Source of the DNA: Prorocentrum cordatum | Taxonomy: Eukaryota > Sar > Dinophyceae > Prorocentrales > Prorocentraceae | NCBI GenBank assembly: GCA_963575745.1 | Contig: CAUYUJ010015948.1 | Location: 1,753,630 to 1,817,629 of the forward strand | Direction of reading: 5' to 3' | DNA length: 64,000 nt | Shown here: in pieces, positions 20,382 to 31,315 of the stretch | Layout of the letters: every line of letters starts with the position of its first letter | How positions within the stretch are numbered: the stretch's first letter is position 1 | Notes under the pieces: generated by a model | The model's database searches: none | Seen by the model: the letters and a program-made list of their open reading frames with translations, nothing else | What the model was told of the DNA's origin: nothing | Translations under genes and position numbers: made by a program

Positions 20382-21420
20382 CTGAAACTTCAGGGGGAAA
20401 AGGCGGGAATGGGAAACGGGGGAAGGAACACGGGAAGGGGCCAGCCCGTGGGACGGCCAAGGTCGCAATGCACTCACAATTCGACAATTTTCCATACGCG
20501 CACCATGGAGCCATACCTGATTGCAGTCTCCACTGAACTCCCGAATCACGCGCATGCTGTCCGACGCCACCAGAAACCATTACGAAGGTCAGGCGCACGC
20601 AGCTACTGCTATGCCAGCACCTACAGACGATTGACAACCCGAGGTGCACAAAGCGACCACACCTAAAACGTCGACCAAATGTCGACATTAAGGCGATCAT
20701 CGGATCTGACATCTGGCACGTCACAGCTGCCGAGTTTACGGTTCCGCGGAGCGCGGCATTCTCGCCACGCTGCTGCTGACCGATTGGGTTGGCGCAGCTG
20801 CTGATACCCATCGAGCGCCTGCCAAGTGGGGTCCTGACTCGCGTGGCTACTGCTGGGCGGAAGGCTGAACTCGTCCGGCGTCGGCTCCCGAATATCACTC
20901 CTCTTGGAGCCGTTGTCACAATGCCTTCGCACGCGCGCCCGTTGCAGTCAGAGGGCCACAAGCGTCCACTTCCCGGGGCCCCAGCGCTGCTGATGGTGGC
21001 AGTTCTGACTGGCCACGGTGGCAAGAGTTGCATCAGCTGCCAAGGCCGTGCAACCAAGAGCACGTGGGGGGAACGGTCGCGGACTGAGTGCGGCAATTTA
21101 CAGCATGCACCGAGTAGCCGCTTTACGTTGCCTCCAGGAGCGGTGTTGCACTTCGGTGGAGATCACGTGCTGTACGCCCATACAATGACTTCAAAAATAG
21201 CATGAGCTGCTTGATGTGCTGTAGGTGTGGCCGGCAACGCAAAAAGAGACTTAAAAACCTCACGGGTCCGTGTAACGAGTTCCCCACGGATGCTGGCTGG
21301 ACGTATCTTCGCCGCCTTCACACAAGCAAAGAGCCTAAGGTTCTCAACAATGCTAATCAATTGCGCCAGGGGGGCACCGGAACATTCTTCTGCCTTAGGA
21401 ACTGATTTCGCCACGACCCA
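20382..21420. other. Upstream of the helicase exon, no exon assigned
   Basis: Open frames exist on both strands (for example 20789-21205 plus), without motifs. Earlier helicase exons should lie here or beyond on the minus strand, but I could not identify them. Confidence 0.35.
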
Positions 21421-21699
21421 CTTCTTTTTCCCTGGTCCTCCGCCTCCTCTCCGCTCCTCCCTCCTCCTGCTGCTGCTGCTCCGCCGCCTTGGTCCTTTTC
21501 CCTCCTCCTCCTGTTCACCAGAGCCCTCGGGAAGATAGCGCGGAGGAGGAAGGAGCAAGATGGTTAGGAACACGGGCACAAAGAAAGGGCGGGGGAAGCG
21601 GAAAGGGGTCCTGGAGACGTTCGGGTTCTCAAGGGTTCTCACAAGCTCTGGGGGTTCTGGAGGTGTCTATAGGGAGAAATGGTTGATGACCAGGCGAAC

Positions 21700-21845
21700 A
21701 AATCCTCCTCCTCTTCCTCCTCCGCCTCTTCCTCTTCTTCCTTCTCCTCCTCTTCCTCCTCCTCCTCCTCCTCCGCCTCCTCCTCCTCCTCCTCCGCCTC
21801 CTCTTCCTCCTCCTCCTCCTCCTTCTCCTCCTTCTCCTCCATTTC
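21700..21845. repeat. CTC triplet tract
   Basis: (CTC)n with CTT and GCC interruptions, about 145 bp. All frames over it are artefacts. Confidence 0.95.
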
Positions 21846-21964
21846 TTTTCATTATAACTAACCTTTCCCTGACGCCCCCCGAGGCCAGTTTTTAGGGCGG
21901 ACCTGGCGTTTCGCCTGAGACTTCCTCACCGTTTATGAGTATGAAGCTTAAAAGTTGGCACCAG

Positions 21965-22500
21965 CTTCGCAAATGGAGGGTGGGTGGTTTTGACAACGTG
22001 GTTCGCCCCAGCTGGGCGCACATTCGTTGCAAAGATTCGAAAACAAATTCACGGATTGACGGCTGGTGGTTTTCAAAATGTGGCTCTCGCCTTAGCGCGG
22101 CGCACGTTCGTTTTAGAAGAGTTTCACGGATTGAAGGCGGGTGGTTTTCAAAATGTGGCTCTCGCCTTCGCGCGGCGCACATTCGTTTGAAACATGTGCA
22201 AGGATGTATCGGATTGAGGGCGGCTCCTTTCCAAAATGTTGCTCTCGCCCCAGAGCGGCGCACATTCGCCTTAAACATGTGGAAGTGCTTCACGGATTGA
22301 GGGCGGGTGGTTTCCAAAATGTGGCTCTCGCGCCAGCGCGGCGCACATTCGTTGCAAATATTTGCAAGAATTTCACGGATTGAAGCTTAGCGAAGCGCAC
22401 ATTCGTTTGAAACATGTGCAAGAGCTTCACGGTTTGAGGGCGGTTCCTTTTCAAAATGTGGTTCTCGCCTGAGCGCGGCGCACATTCGTTGTTTTAAACC
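21965..22500 (+). repeat. ~82-bp tandem repeat (family C), about 7 units
   Basis: Each unit carries GTGGTTTTCAAAATGTGGCT, CTCGCC, GCGGCGCACATTCGTT and a following TTCACGGATTGA-like word, with starts near 21975, 22056, 22134, 22217, 22301 and 22436 plus a truncated unit near 22386. Inverted single or double copies lie at 43170-43300, 47160-47230 and 51255-51415. Translated frames differ between units, so it is not a protein repeat. Confidence 0.85.
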
Positions 22501-22830
22501 TCAACGTACCAGAAATTAGGTCATGAAAGGATTCAGATTACGCGGGCGCAATAGTTACGTTGATTCGCTGTGTTGAAGTCCAGGAATGGCTTTCAAGGCG
22601 TTCTGGCACAATGCTGGATCGTCAACACGCAACACTCAGGTTGATCCGTGGCGTTGGGATCCCGAGAACAATGCTTTAGCATGCTGCAGGGTCTTCTAAC
22701 GATTGTCTTCCAACGAGGAGTGCCCTCAATGAAAATGCACCGTTGCAGGGCCCTAAGGAGAGGGAGCTTGGAGGGAGGGTGTATTACAACATCGTTGATG
22801 CCTCTTAGGATTACACTGGTCCTCCTCCTC
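22501..22830 (+). repeat. Composite element body (left copy)
   Basis: This flank of the tandem array is conserved, inverted, at 50960-51240: ACGTTGATTCGCT...GTTGAAGTCC, CTCAATGAA, CTTGGAGG-AGGGTGT and TTACACTGGTCCTCCTCCTC. In both places it runs straight into a CTC tract. The order family C, body, CTC tract is therefore conserved as one unit. Confidence 0.75.
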
Positions 22831-22887
22831 CTCCCTCTCCTCCTCCTCCTCCTCCTCCTCCTCCTGCTCCTGCTTCTGCTCCTGCTT

Positions 22888-22918
<31 letters not shown>

Positions 22919-22980
22919 ACCTCCTCTTCCTCCTCCTCTTCCTCCTCCTCCCCCTGTTCCTTCTCCGATTTCCTCCAGCT
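22817..22980. repeat. CTC/CTGCTC tract
   Basis: Triplet tract with a hexanucleotide block (TGCTCC)n in the middle. Confidence 0.9.
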
Positions 22981-23034
22981 ATTCCCTCCTTTTTCCACGC
23001 CGTCCTCCACCTTCTCGATCTTATACTACACCAG

Positions 23035-23830
23035 ATAAAACTCCAATCAGTGGATGGTTGGAAGATGAGATCGATGGTGAGATCGACTGCCTGAGGTAAA
23101 TCGTGAAATCGATCATGAGATCGATGATGAATTGTGGGATCGATGGAAAATGGATAAGGAGATCGACCAGGAACCCAAGAACCCGGGCCCCTGGAACTTA
23201 GAACCCACCGAAATCGGCCTGGAACCAATAACCAGGAACCAAGTAACCTGGAACCGGCAACCTTGGAACCCTACCGGCCACCAAACTCGGCGGGAAACTT
23301 TCGCCAAATATTTCAATTACACAAAAGAAAAGCCCAAATCAGTGGATGGTTTGAACAATAGTGATCTGGATATTGAAATCGATTGTGAGATCGATAGTGA
23401 CATCGATAGTGGAATCGAAAAAAGGGGACGATTGTAAGGTCGATCGTAAGATCGAGAAAAAAATCGATTCAATGAGATCGATAATGAGATCGATCGCGAG
23501 ATCGTTCGTGCGATCTATAGTGATATCGCCTGTGAGATCGATAGTGCGATCGAGATCGATGGTGAGATCGATAGAGAGGTGGGTACTGAGATCGATGGTA
23601 AGAGCGATCGATCAGAAGATCGACCAAGAACCCGGGAACGCGGGAACCCCGCCGGCCACCGATAATCGGCCCAGAACCAAGAACCAAGAACCCGGGCACC
23701 CAGAACCAGGAACCCGGAAACCCGGAACCGGGAACCCAGGAACCCAGCCTGCTACCAAAATCGGCGGGAAACTTTCGCCAAATCTTTCCACTTCCGCTGG
23801 GACCCTTTCAGTGCAAGCACTGATTGGGGA
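23035..23830. repeat. GATCGATAGTGA and GAACCCGGAACC repeats in a duplicated block
   Basis: GAGATCGATAGTGA-type ~10-12-bp repeats (23060-23150, 23360-23620) alternate with AACCCGGAACC-type repeats (23165-23275, 23625-23750). Markers CAGTGGATGGTT and CGGCGGGAAACTTTCGCC each occur twice, so the whole block is a tandem duplication. The second copy is expanded. Similar GATCGA repeats recur at 41150-41370. Confidence 0.8.
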
Positions 23831-23861
23831 ACATCCTTCTGCACCTCGTTATCCTTCACCC

Positions 23862-24046
23862 TCTATCCTCCTCCTCTTCCTCCTCCTCCTCCTCCTCCTC
23901 CTGCTCTTCCTCCTCATCCTCCTCCCCCTGCTCCTGAACCTCCCTCCACCTTCTCCTCCTCCTCCTCCTCCTCCACAACCTTCTCCTCCTTCTCTTCTCC
24001 TCCTCCTCCTCCTCCTCCTCCTCCTCCTCCTCCTCCACGTCCCCCT
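23862..24046. repeat. CTC triplet tract
   Basis: (CTC)n with TTC and ACC interruptions, giving only artefact frames. Confidence 0.95.
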
Positions 24047-24119
24047 CATTCTCCATTCTTTGGACCGCATGCCGCCTTCGCTGCTCCGGCGCTGGTTGTC
24101 CCCGGCGGACGGGGGAACG

Positions 24120-24590
24120 CGCCCAAGACTCCATAAATGGTTTGGGGGCCAGCACCGACGACCTGCGTGCCGCGTGGGCTGCGGCGTCGGGGCCGCCCGT
24201 TTTCGAAGTCTGGAGTGGGTCTTCTGACAGTCTGCCAGCGACTCAGCGAGCCCTACGGCCCTACAGCCTGCCGCAGGCACGTCATGCCCGGTGGTCGCTG
24301 GATGCCCGGAGGGGGTGGGAGGTGGCTCAGCGAGAGGTCAGGATGAGGGGGCGGGCCAGCGCGTTGCGCCCATTCCCCTGTTGCTCCTGTCTCCGGCTCG
24401 CGTCTTTCTGGAGAAGATCGACAATGACGAGCAGCGCAGGAGGGAGGATATCAAGAACCAATCAAGATCGACTGGCCAAGGGCGAGGCGTGGTGGGCAAC
24501 GCAGGGAGGAGATCACTGAGCAGCACCAAAACCTTTTGCCACTGCCCGCCTGTCTCGCATGCGATGATCCTTCTGGAACGATCATAGGAG
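24120..24590 (+). other. Possible plus-strand coding fragment, unrecognised
   Basis: Two plus frames have normal composition: GASTDDLRAAWAAASGPPVF (from 24144) and RVFLEKIDNDEQRRREDIKN (about 24402). They are in different registers, so a splice or frameshift would be needed. No family is recognised. Confidence 0.25.
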
Positions 24591-24629
24591 GCAGAGTCCG
24601 TCATTCAGCACGGGTCCCCCAAACAAGGC

Positions 24630-25573
24630 TCAGAGCGAGGCCCGAATACGATGAAGTGCGCGAGGTCCCAGAGGGTGAGCCAGGCCAGGGTCATTCAACG
24701 CCACATCCTGCACACCATCCCAAGCCAGCACGAACATGCACACCCACGTGAGCCAGCCCCCATGACAAACCAAACAACGTTGAGAGGATCGAGCGAGACG
24801 CCGAACATGAAGGAGACGGTGCCACCGTGAGACAGGAACACGAAGATGAACGTAAGAGGGTAGCTGCAGAACTCGGCCAGCATCACCACAATGTCGATGT
24901 CATAGTATGCCCTCTGCGTCCTTGCTACTGCACGTCGTCGTGGAGGCCTTCTCTAAGCCCGTCTCGTCTAGCATTGCGGCGCCCCGCAAGGCCATGAAAC
25001 CGCCCTCTGACAGTGAGGGCGCAGGTGTCGTACATGGACACGTACAGGATGTTGACAAAGTCGCAAGCGGTCTTGCAAGTGACCGAATTATTGGATTCCA
25101 CCTCGCTGGACATGTTGCCCAACAGGTTCAGAAAGTACTTGAGGACGAAAGAGTCGATGGCCTCCAGCTCGTCCAGCTTGTCAGCGATGCCCCAGAGACT
25201 CTTGAAGGTCATCTCGTCCACGGCGGGGATCTTCGCGAGTTCCGCCAGAGACTCCTCGTCTAGCGGGGGCGCCTTGGCTCTGTACAGGCCCTTCGACTGA
25301 GACTTGAAGAGGTCCGTCATGGCCTCGACGTCCTTCTCCTCGTACCCCGCGCCGCCACCGTGGAGGCCCGTGGAGGTGAGAGGGGAAGGAGCCACCCCAA
25401 GGCACCGACGAACATCAGAGTTTGTGCCGCGCGCCACCGCTAACGACGCGCCAGTCCCATCCGCCCCGCCGCACGCCCCGAAAGAGACCCGACGCGAGGG
25501 CGGCGCCACTGAGCCAGACAGGCTGAAACAGGGCTCTCGCCCCGTTTGGACCCCGATCGAAGTCCAAGCGGGG
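24630..25573 (-). pseudogene. Retrocopied membrane-protein gene, probably decayed
   Basis: Minus-strand coding sense runs through this stretch without a convincing intron. The first part (open from the leader relics; first Met at 25320) has a soluble helical region (MTDLFKSQSKGLYRA, FKSLWGIADKLDELEAIDSF, CDFVNILYVSMYDTC). Coding sense then shifts frame near 24997 (FMALRGAAMLDETG), near 24905 (YYDIDIVVMLAEF, then hydrophobic YPLTFIFVFLSH and GVSLDPLNVVWFVMG) and near 24763 (WLTWVCMFVLAWDGVQDVAL), ending at TGA 24632-24630. The hydrophobic segments suggest a multi-pass membrane protein of unknown family. Loss of introns, three apparent indels and tandem spliced-leader relics at the 5' end fit an mRNA-derived copy that has decayed. 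Short introns or assembly indels are alternatives. Confidence 0.6.
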
Positions 25574-25603
25574 CTTGAGCCAACATGGCTTGAGACAATA
25601 TGG
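25574..25603 (-). repeat. Two tandem relict dinoflagellate spliced leaders
   Basis: Read on the minus strand, 25603-25589 is CCATATTGTCTCAAG and 25588-25574 is CCATGTTGGCTCAAG. They are adjacent with no gap. The conserved 3' part of the dinoflagellate trans-spliced leader is CCATTTTGGCTCAAG, so the copies match at 13 and 14 of 15 positions. Tandem cores cut at the internal AG are expected when an mRNA is retroposed, trans-spliced again at the relic and retroposed again. Coding sense follows on the same strand. Confidence 0.85.
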
Positions 25604-25659
25604 CTTGGCCTCCTCCTCCTCCTCCTCCTCCTCGTCCTCCTCATCATAGAACACAAGCA

Positions 25660-26330
25660 TTGATCTAGGAGCCCAGGAGCCTCCTGAATTACTCACAGAC
25701 CTCCGCAAGCCTCCGAACTCCATCTTCCTCTCATCCCCTGCTTCCTCCCTCCTCGTCATTCGAGTCATCTCTTCTCATCACCCCCCCCTCATACTGATGC
25801 TTCTCCCTCCTGAGGCAGGAGGAGGAGGGTGATCGAGAAGGACGGCGAGGGGGGTAGGAGAAGCAGGAGGAGAGAGAAGCACGAGGACGAACGAGGGAGG
25901 AGGGGAAAAAGGAGAGGGGGGATACTGCTGATGAAGGTGAGGAAGGGGGGTGCGGGGCACGAGGGGGGAGCACCTCTCCCCCCTCCGTCGTCCAGGCATG
26001 CGGGGGCCAAACACCTGGGCCCTCCTTCATATCCCCCTCCCAGGAGGAGCCTTCCTCTGCTGAACCTTCGGGAACCGCCCTGCTTTTCGTCTGTTTTTCA
26101 ACCCAGAATTGCGCACCTCTGCAACGACTGTGCCACCCGATTGCACCAAGGAAGCCCAGAGCCACGCGAAAACCAACCTGCAATAGGCGAGTCCGCACGC
26201 GACACCTTCGCTTGTGCAGCAAAGCGCTGATAAAATCAGAGGGGGAAGACGAAGAAGAGGAGGAAGACAGAGAGGGGGTGAGTGGGCAGCGTGTTAGCCG
26301 AAATCGGCAGTCCCGCGCACCACGCGCTTC
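25660..26330. other. Unassigned, purine/pyrimidine-biased
   Basis: Positions 25780-25990 are purine rich on the plus strand. The long Ser/Pro-rich minus frame over this region follows from composition. No gene is supported. Confidence 0.35.
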
Positions 26331-26479
26331 AAACCTTGGCAGCGGCCAGGAGTGAGAAAGCACCAGAAGCGAGGGGAGGGCGGAAGCGGGGGAGAGGGGA
26401 CACGCTCTGCTGGGATGCCAGGCCGTCCACCCTTCTCGTTTCATCGCTGTGCTGTCTCTTGGGCGGTGGCGAGGGTGGC

Positions 26480-26690
26480 CTCCCTGCGCCGCCCGCCCCG
26501 AGGCAGACCGAGCGAATCGAGCACGATCTGCGCGAAGCCGCTGGCCGACGACGACCCCTCCCCCCCTCCCCCGCCACCCCCTGCACTCCCTGCGTGCCGG
26601 CCAGCCTCGCAATCTCCACCACGGAGCGCAGGCGCGCGAAGCTGCCCAAAGCCACCCCGCCCTCGGAGCCGAAGCCTGGAGAGGGGGGGG
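26480..26690 (-). other. Possible coding fragment in two registers
   Basis: Minus-strand stretches GGVALGSFARLRSVVEIARL (about 26610-26665) and SASGFAQIVLDSLGLPRGG (about 26497-26553) look protein-like but are in different frames, separated by a Gly/Pro-rich segment. Unrecognised. Confidence 0.25.
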
Positions 26691-28289
26691 GCAGCGGCAA
26701 CGCGGCGGGGAGGGAGGGAGCAGCAGTAGGATCCAAGAAGGAGAACGCTGGGGCCGAGCCCCCATAGGTAAAAGGCCAGGAACGCCTTGAAACCTCGATC
26801 CTCGAGACTTGAGCCTCCTCTTCCGTCGGAAGGGAATAGAATCGACACCACCACCGCCAGCGGGGCACTTCCAGCCAGGCGGTCCATGGAGCATCCCCGA
26901 GCTGGGGGCAGGAGATGACTCGAGCGGGACACTGCAACGCAGGGGGGTCGAACCTCAAAGAAGCCCTCCATGGCTCCTCCCGATGGTGGTGGTGGGGTGG
27001 TGGTGGTGGTGGTGGTGGTGGTGCTGCTGCTGCTGCTGCTGTTGAGTTTCTCTGCTCCTACATTCGGGTATGATCAGCAGTTAGGTTTAAGGGGGGGCGG
27101 GGGGAGAAGCCTGAGGAGAGCATCGGAGGTACGGGAGGAGGAGGAAGAGGAGGAGGAGGAGAAGGGAGAGGTGCAGAAGGAGAAGGGGGAGACCCCGACC
27201 TCCCTCTCCCTTCCATCTGGCAGGCAGGGGCTCGTTACCCCTTTGTTCTGTGCATCGACCCACGTATCAGATGTCATTCGGCCACGTATCAAACTCACCC
27301 CTAACTCAAACGAAAACGGGATGAAAGCACAGTGAGGCCGAGATTTATCGGACACCACTGAAGGTCCTGCGGATCTGGGCGGTGTACTGGGCGCCGCGGC
27401 CAATCCAGAGCGCTCTGGAACGTTCCAAGAACATCCTGACCCCACAGCCACCTCCCCCACCCTCAGCGGTAGCCAGGCGCCCTGAACAGAATCGCCCTCC
27501 GCGAGCGGCGGAAGACTGCGGGGCTGGCGGTGCAACGAGGCAGGGGGCGGAGACTGCCGGCGCCCGGATTCTGGCTCAATCCCAGCACCCTCTTCGCGAG
27601 CCTGCTTGCATTTATTGGCTTGGCATTGTCTGCGTGCTTTTGCAAACACCATTCGAATTTATTCTACATGAGCTAAGGAATGAATTCTCGACGTCGGCTT
27701 TTCGTTCGCAGGGGCGAGAGAGGGGTCGCGAGGAATGTTGAGCCTTCCAGCGCCCCAGAACTGTCCGAAATCGGCGCGTTTCCCCGAACACGGCCCCAGA
27801 TCTGGCTCCAAGTGTGGACGAAATGCCGACCGCAGCACTTCGATCTGACTTCAATCGGCCGGCACTTCGGCCAGAGCCCCGCTGGTTATTTTCGAATGTT
27901 CTCAGATACCGGCGCCTCTCAAACGTATGGACGTTCTGAGCGGGGGCCGTCCTCTGCGAGTCCCGGAGGGTGGCCGACACGGGGCTCCAGGATCCCTGGC
28001 TCGGACAAGAAACCGCCATCGCGATTACTCATGCGACGCCAGAAGTCTCAAGAGGTCCCGTGGGGTCCCCGAAGTCCCAGGAAGGTGTCCACAGGCACCC
28101 TGGAGGCACAAACAGGCCCCCAGAACGTCCAACAGCCATTGCACTGGTCCTCCTCGGCCTCAAGGCCAGGCTCAAGAGCTCCAACAAAGGACGGTCGTCG
28201 CGCTGCTCTCGCGACGCCCAGGAGTCTCGGGCTCTCGTCCGAGTCTACCAGCGGGCGCAAATCACACACGGCAGGCTGCGAGCGTGCTG
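26691..28289. other. Unassigned; GGT/GCT tract at 26985-27042
   Basis: A (GGT)n(GCT)n tract at 26985-27042 and a GGA-rich patch at 27130-27185 are the only clear structures. Frames at 27680-28370 plus are long but Arg/Ser/Pro rich and lack motifs. I do not call a gene. Confidence 0.35.
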
Positions 28290-28560
28290 GGTCGCATGCT
28301 GACCTCGCGCAGTTCGGTCGGTCGGATCTGGGTGGCTGCCGCCCGTTCCACTCTCTGCGTGGCCGTCGTTGACAAGAATGGCCAGTCCGCGTCGCGACGC
28401 CGTGCGAGCTGGTCTCTGACACCGCCTGGATCGTCGAGCTGGAACCGTCGCGGCTTTCCAAAACCGCAGATCGTTCGATGGCGGCCGATTCTGGGCCACT
28501 GCCGGCGCTCAAGCTTGAACGCCCGCGCTGGGGCCGCCGCCTCGCCAACGCGGCGCGGAC
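28290..28560. repeat. Dispersed repeat R7, copy 2
   Basis: Partner of 17745-17955. It keeps the GGGCCACTG-CGGCG block and the near-perfect palindrome GGCGCTCAAGCTTGAACGCC at about 28504-28523. Confidence 0.65.
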
Positions 28561-28921
28561 CTGCCGTACCACAAAAGGTGACGAGGGACTCAGACGACAG
28601 ACGGCGACGGACGGCGACTGACGATCGGCGGAGAGCGGGGCGGCTGCCGCTGATCCACTTCTCCGCTTGGTCGTCGGTGGGGGTGAAATCGTACTCGGCC
28701 TGCACGGGGGGGGGGGCGCAAGAATCGAGGCCTCCGGCCGGCCTTGGGGCCCTGCTTGGCCTCGGAGGGGCCCTCGGAGGCTCTGGGGAGCTCTGGGAGG
28801 CTTGAGAGGGAGGCCAGAAGAGGACTCCGACTCGTGGACACGCGCAGGGCCAATGTTCGAGATGCCTCAGAATTGGCCCAATGAAGCGCATCGAGCTTGA
28901 TCTGCCGCACTTCGAGAGGGC

Positions 28922-29071
28922 CCCGAACAAACCATGTGCGCGTTCTGCTTCAGCCCCTTCACCGGGTGGGGCCTTGGCGAACGCCACTATCTCGTCCTTG
29001 CTGAGCTTGCCATCGCCGTCGGCATCGAACTTTGCAAACGCGGCCTTCTGCTCCTGGTTCGATGCATCGCA
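28922..29071 (-). CDS. EF-hand calcium-binding exon
   Basis: The minus frame reads NQEQKAAFAKFDADGDGKLS, then KDEIVAFAKAPPGEGAEAER. The loop DADGDGKLSKDE (29026-28991) has acidic or oxygen-bearing residues at positions 1, 3, 5, 9 and 12 and Gly at 6: a complete, presumably Ca2+-competent EF-hand with helical flanks. Only one hand is present, so this is one exon of a larger protein such as a calmodulin-like protein or a calcium-dependent kinase. The frame is closed upstream by a TGA at 29074-29072, so the 5' exon border lies at or below 29071. Its 3' border is not clear, and the same frame continues as low-complexity sequence to 28262. Confidence 0.65.
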
Positions 29072-29128
29072 TCATGCTCTCAACACCCGACTGTAGGAGA
29101 TCATGCTCTCAGCACCCGACTGTAGGAG
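29071..29128. repeat. 29-bp tandem duplication next to the EF-hand exon
   Basis: A 29-bp unit, ATCATGCTCTCAACACCCGA plus nine bases, occurs at 29071-29099 and again at 29100-29128 with one difference. It lies immediately upstream of the EF-hand exon on the coding strand. Confidence 0.9.
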
Positions 29129-31105
29129 TACCACCAGAGCCGATCCTGGCACGGCCCCTTCAAGGACTGGTGCAAGCGCCCTCCCCGCTTAGCCATGGAG
29201 GCGGATCCACCAATCTCGGGAGAAGGATTTAGCCTGGCCAAGAGATCGGTGTGCGTGGTCAGCTGGCGTCGCAAGCCGCTCGGCGTCTGTGTCATGCCTG
29301 CATCTGCTCATACAGCGAGGACGCACCAGCGACAGATCCCAGCAGAACCAAAACTGAGGAAGAAGAGATGCTTCATCCTCCTTCTCCTATCCTGCTCGAG
29401 CGTTGTGCACTTGTGCGTCGACCCAAATATCTGGTGCAGTGGTAATCCCCTCGCATTCCGTTGAGCCTTGGTCACGATCATGTCACTGATCCGAACAACT
29501 GATGCATCCTATCGAAGAAAAATGGGCGCGGTAGCCCCAACCCCTCCGTGGACACTCTATATGGGGCACTTGAGGAGAACAGTTACAGAATTGCGAACAG
29601 ATTGGCTACTCTGTCGAGACAGAACGTCGGGTGCAGCGGCCGACACCGCTTTTCCCCCACGGACCCCATACGAAAGTACTTGGAGACGTCAACGAGAAGG
29701 CCCCCCCGCTGACACTGACGCATCGCACGAGGAGCAAGCGAGGACAAGACATGCGCCGCGAATTCGGCAGCTGGGGAAGCTCACATACTGGCGAGGCACA
29801 AGCTTGCGGGCTCCTCCTCCTTCTTCGCGGCCGCTGCCTCGGGGCGGGCCGTTACTTTCGCTACGGGTGCAGCCGAAAATGCCAGCCACATGATAAACGC
29901 AGGTTTCACAACGTGGACCCCAAGCATTGGGTTATTGCACTCTCGACGTACACCCTCTGTGGCGCAAGGTGGGGGGGGGAACCTTTACAGTGCGTATCAC
30001 CAGCCTGCACCGCGCGTGACCACCTCCGATTCCTGTCGTCAACCCCAATTCTCGAGCACATATCCCAGCCACCCACCGACATCTTGTTGGTAAACCTAAT
30101 TGGTTACGCTCATGACGAAGGTGACGACAACGACGATGACGATGACGATAATGATAACGGAGGTGGGGATGATGACGACGACGACGGTGATGGTACGAAA
30201 ACTGATGCTGAACCTGACTCCCCCTTCACGCGAGTCCTCAACCCCAGGTCACTGAGGCGAGACAGTGAGCAACTTGCAGTAGCAGCGCACTGATGCAGCA
30301 GCACTCGCACCCCTCTGTGCTGCGTAATGAAGCTGATAGTGATGATGGCGATGCTGGCGACGAAGAAAGCCATGGTGCTGATGAGGTCGATGCAACGTAT
30401 GCGCGCGCAGAAACTCTTGCGTTGGATCCCTGTTTTCTTTGAAGCAGCATGGGCATGTGGTTGACGTGACATCTGTCTTGAATTGCTAAGGCAAGTGGTG
30501 GTGTTGGGGTGACTTCGTCGTGCGCGCGCGAGGTCGCGCGCGTGTGGCCCGCATGATGTGATTAGCGGTCGGATCTGGCGGGTGCGGGTGCGCGCGTGCG
30601 GCCCCTGTGGCAAATTTTGGCTGCGACGTGAATCCACGGAAGCGTGCGCACAGAAATCTGGCCTCTTGCTGATGGGAATCGAAAAGGTGTTTCATAGACA
30701 CTGCCGGTTAGATTGAACACGCTGACGTTTTTGGCGGCGTGGGTCATGTGCGCGAGCATGGGGCCCGCACGGTATGATGTTGAAAGGGATTCGAACAACA
30801 CGCCCTTGTAATATCAACGCATGGGCACAACATGGAGATCTGTGAAAACGACGAGGAGGGAAAATATAACGCGCCAGTTGGCAGAGTGGTACTTGATGCA
30901 CTGAACAAGTCTGGGTTTCCTTCTTATATTCTCTTTAATGCTTTCAATACGAGTCTTTACTTTCGATCGTACTCTCTATAATGGACTCTTCAGTACCCTA
31001 AAGAGCAGTGTTTCGCATTATGTTGCCAAGGATGCAGTTGTACGAGTTTGGCAAAGTCGCCTTCTCGGTATGCAGAGTCTCCAGTAGAGCCCACGAGACC
31101 AACAA
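29129..31105. other. Low-repeat stretch; weak coding candidates
   Basis: A plus frame at 29631-30293 (220 codons) has normal composition for ~160 residues (for example YFRYGCSRKCQPHDKRRFHN) and then an acidic Asp run from a GAC tract. A minus frame near 30290-30410 contains a hydrophobic segment (LISTMAFFVASIAIITISFI) that could be a membrane helix. Neither is recognised, and splice sites were not resolved. Confidence 0.25.
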
Positions 31106-31315
31106 GATCACCACGAGATGGTCCAAAGAGCGCCCAAGAGGGCGCCCCGAGACGCCCAAAACGGACCGAGAGGGGCCCACGACAACCCAAACGACCACGA
31201 GGCGCCTCAAGGAGGCTCCCAGATGGGCTCCAGGCAGCCCAAGAGAGCCCCAAGACAGCCAACCAGGGCCACCAAACGCCCAAGACTGCTCCAAGAGACA
31301 TCGCAGCCGCATTCC
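31106..31315. repeat. CCCAAGACGGCC-type periodic array
   Basis: Degenerate 10-12-bp repeats (GCGCCCAAGA, CGACCACGAGGC), related to the arrays at 1200, 18360 and 47640. Open frames here are by-products. Confidence 0.65.

Noticed and set aside
25500-25545. A possible third spliced-leader relic (CCTGTCTGGCTCAGT, minus)
   Set aside because: Only about 10 of 15 positions match the leader core and it is not contiguous with the two clear copies.
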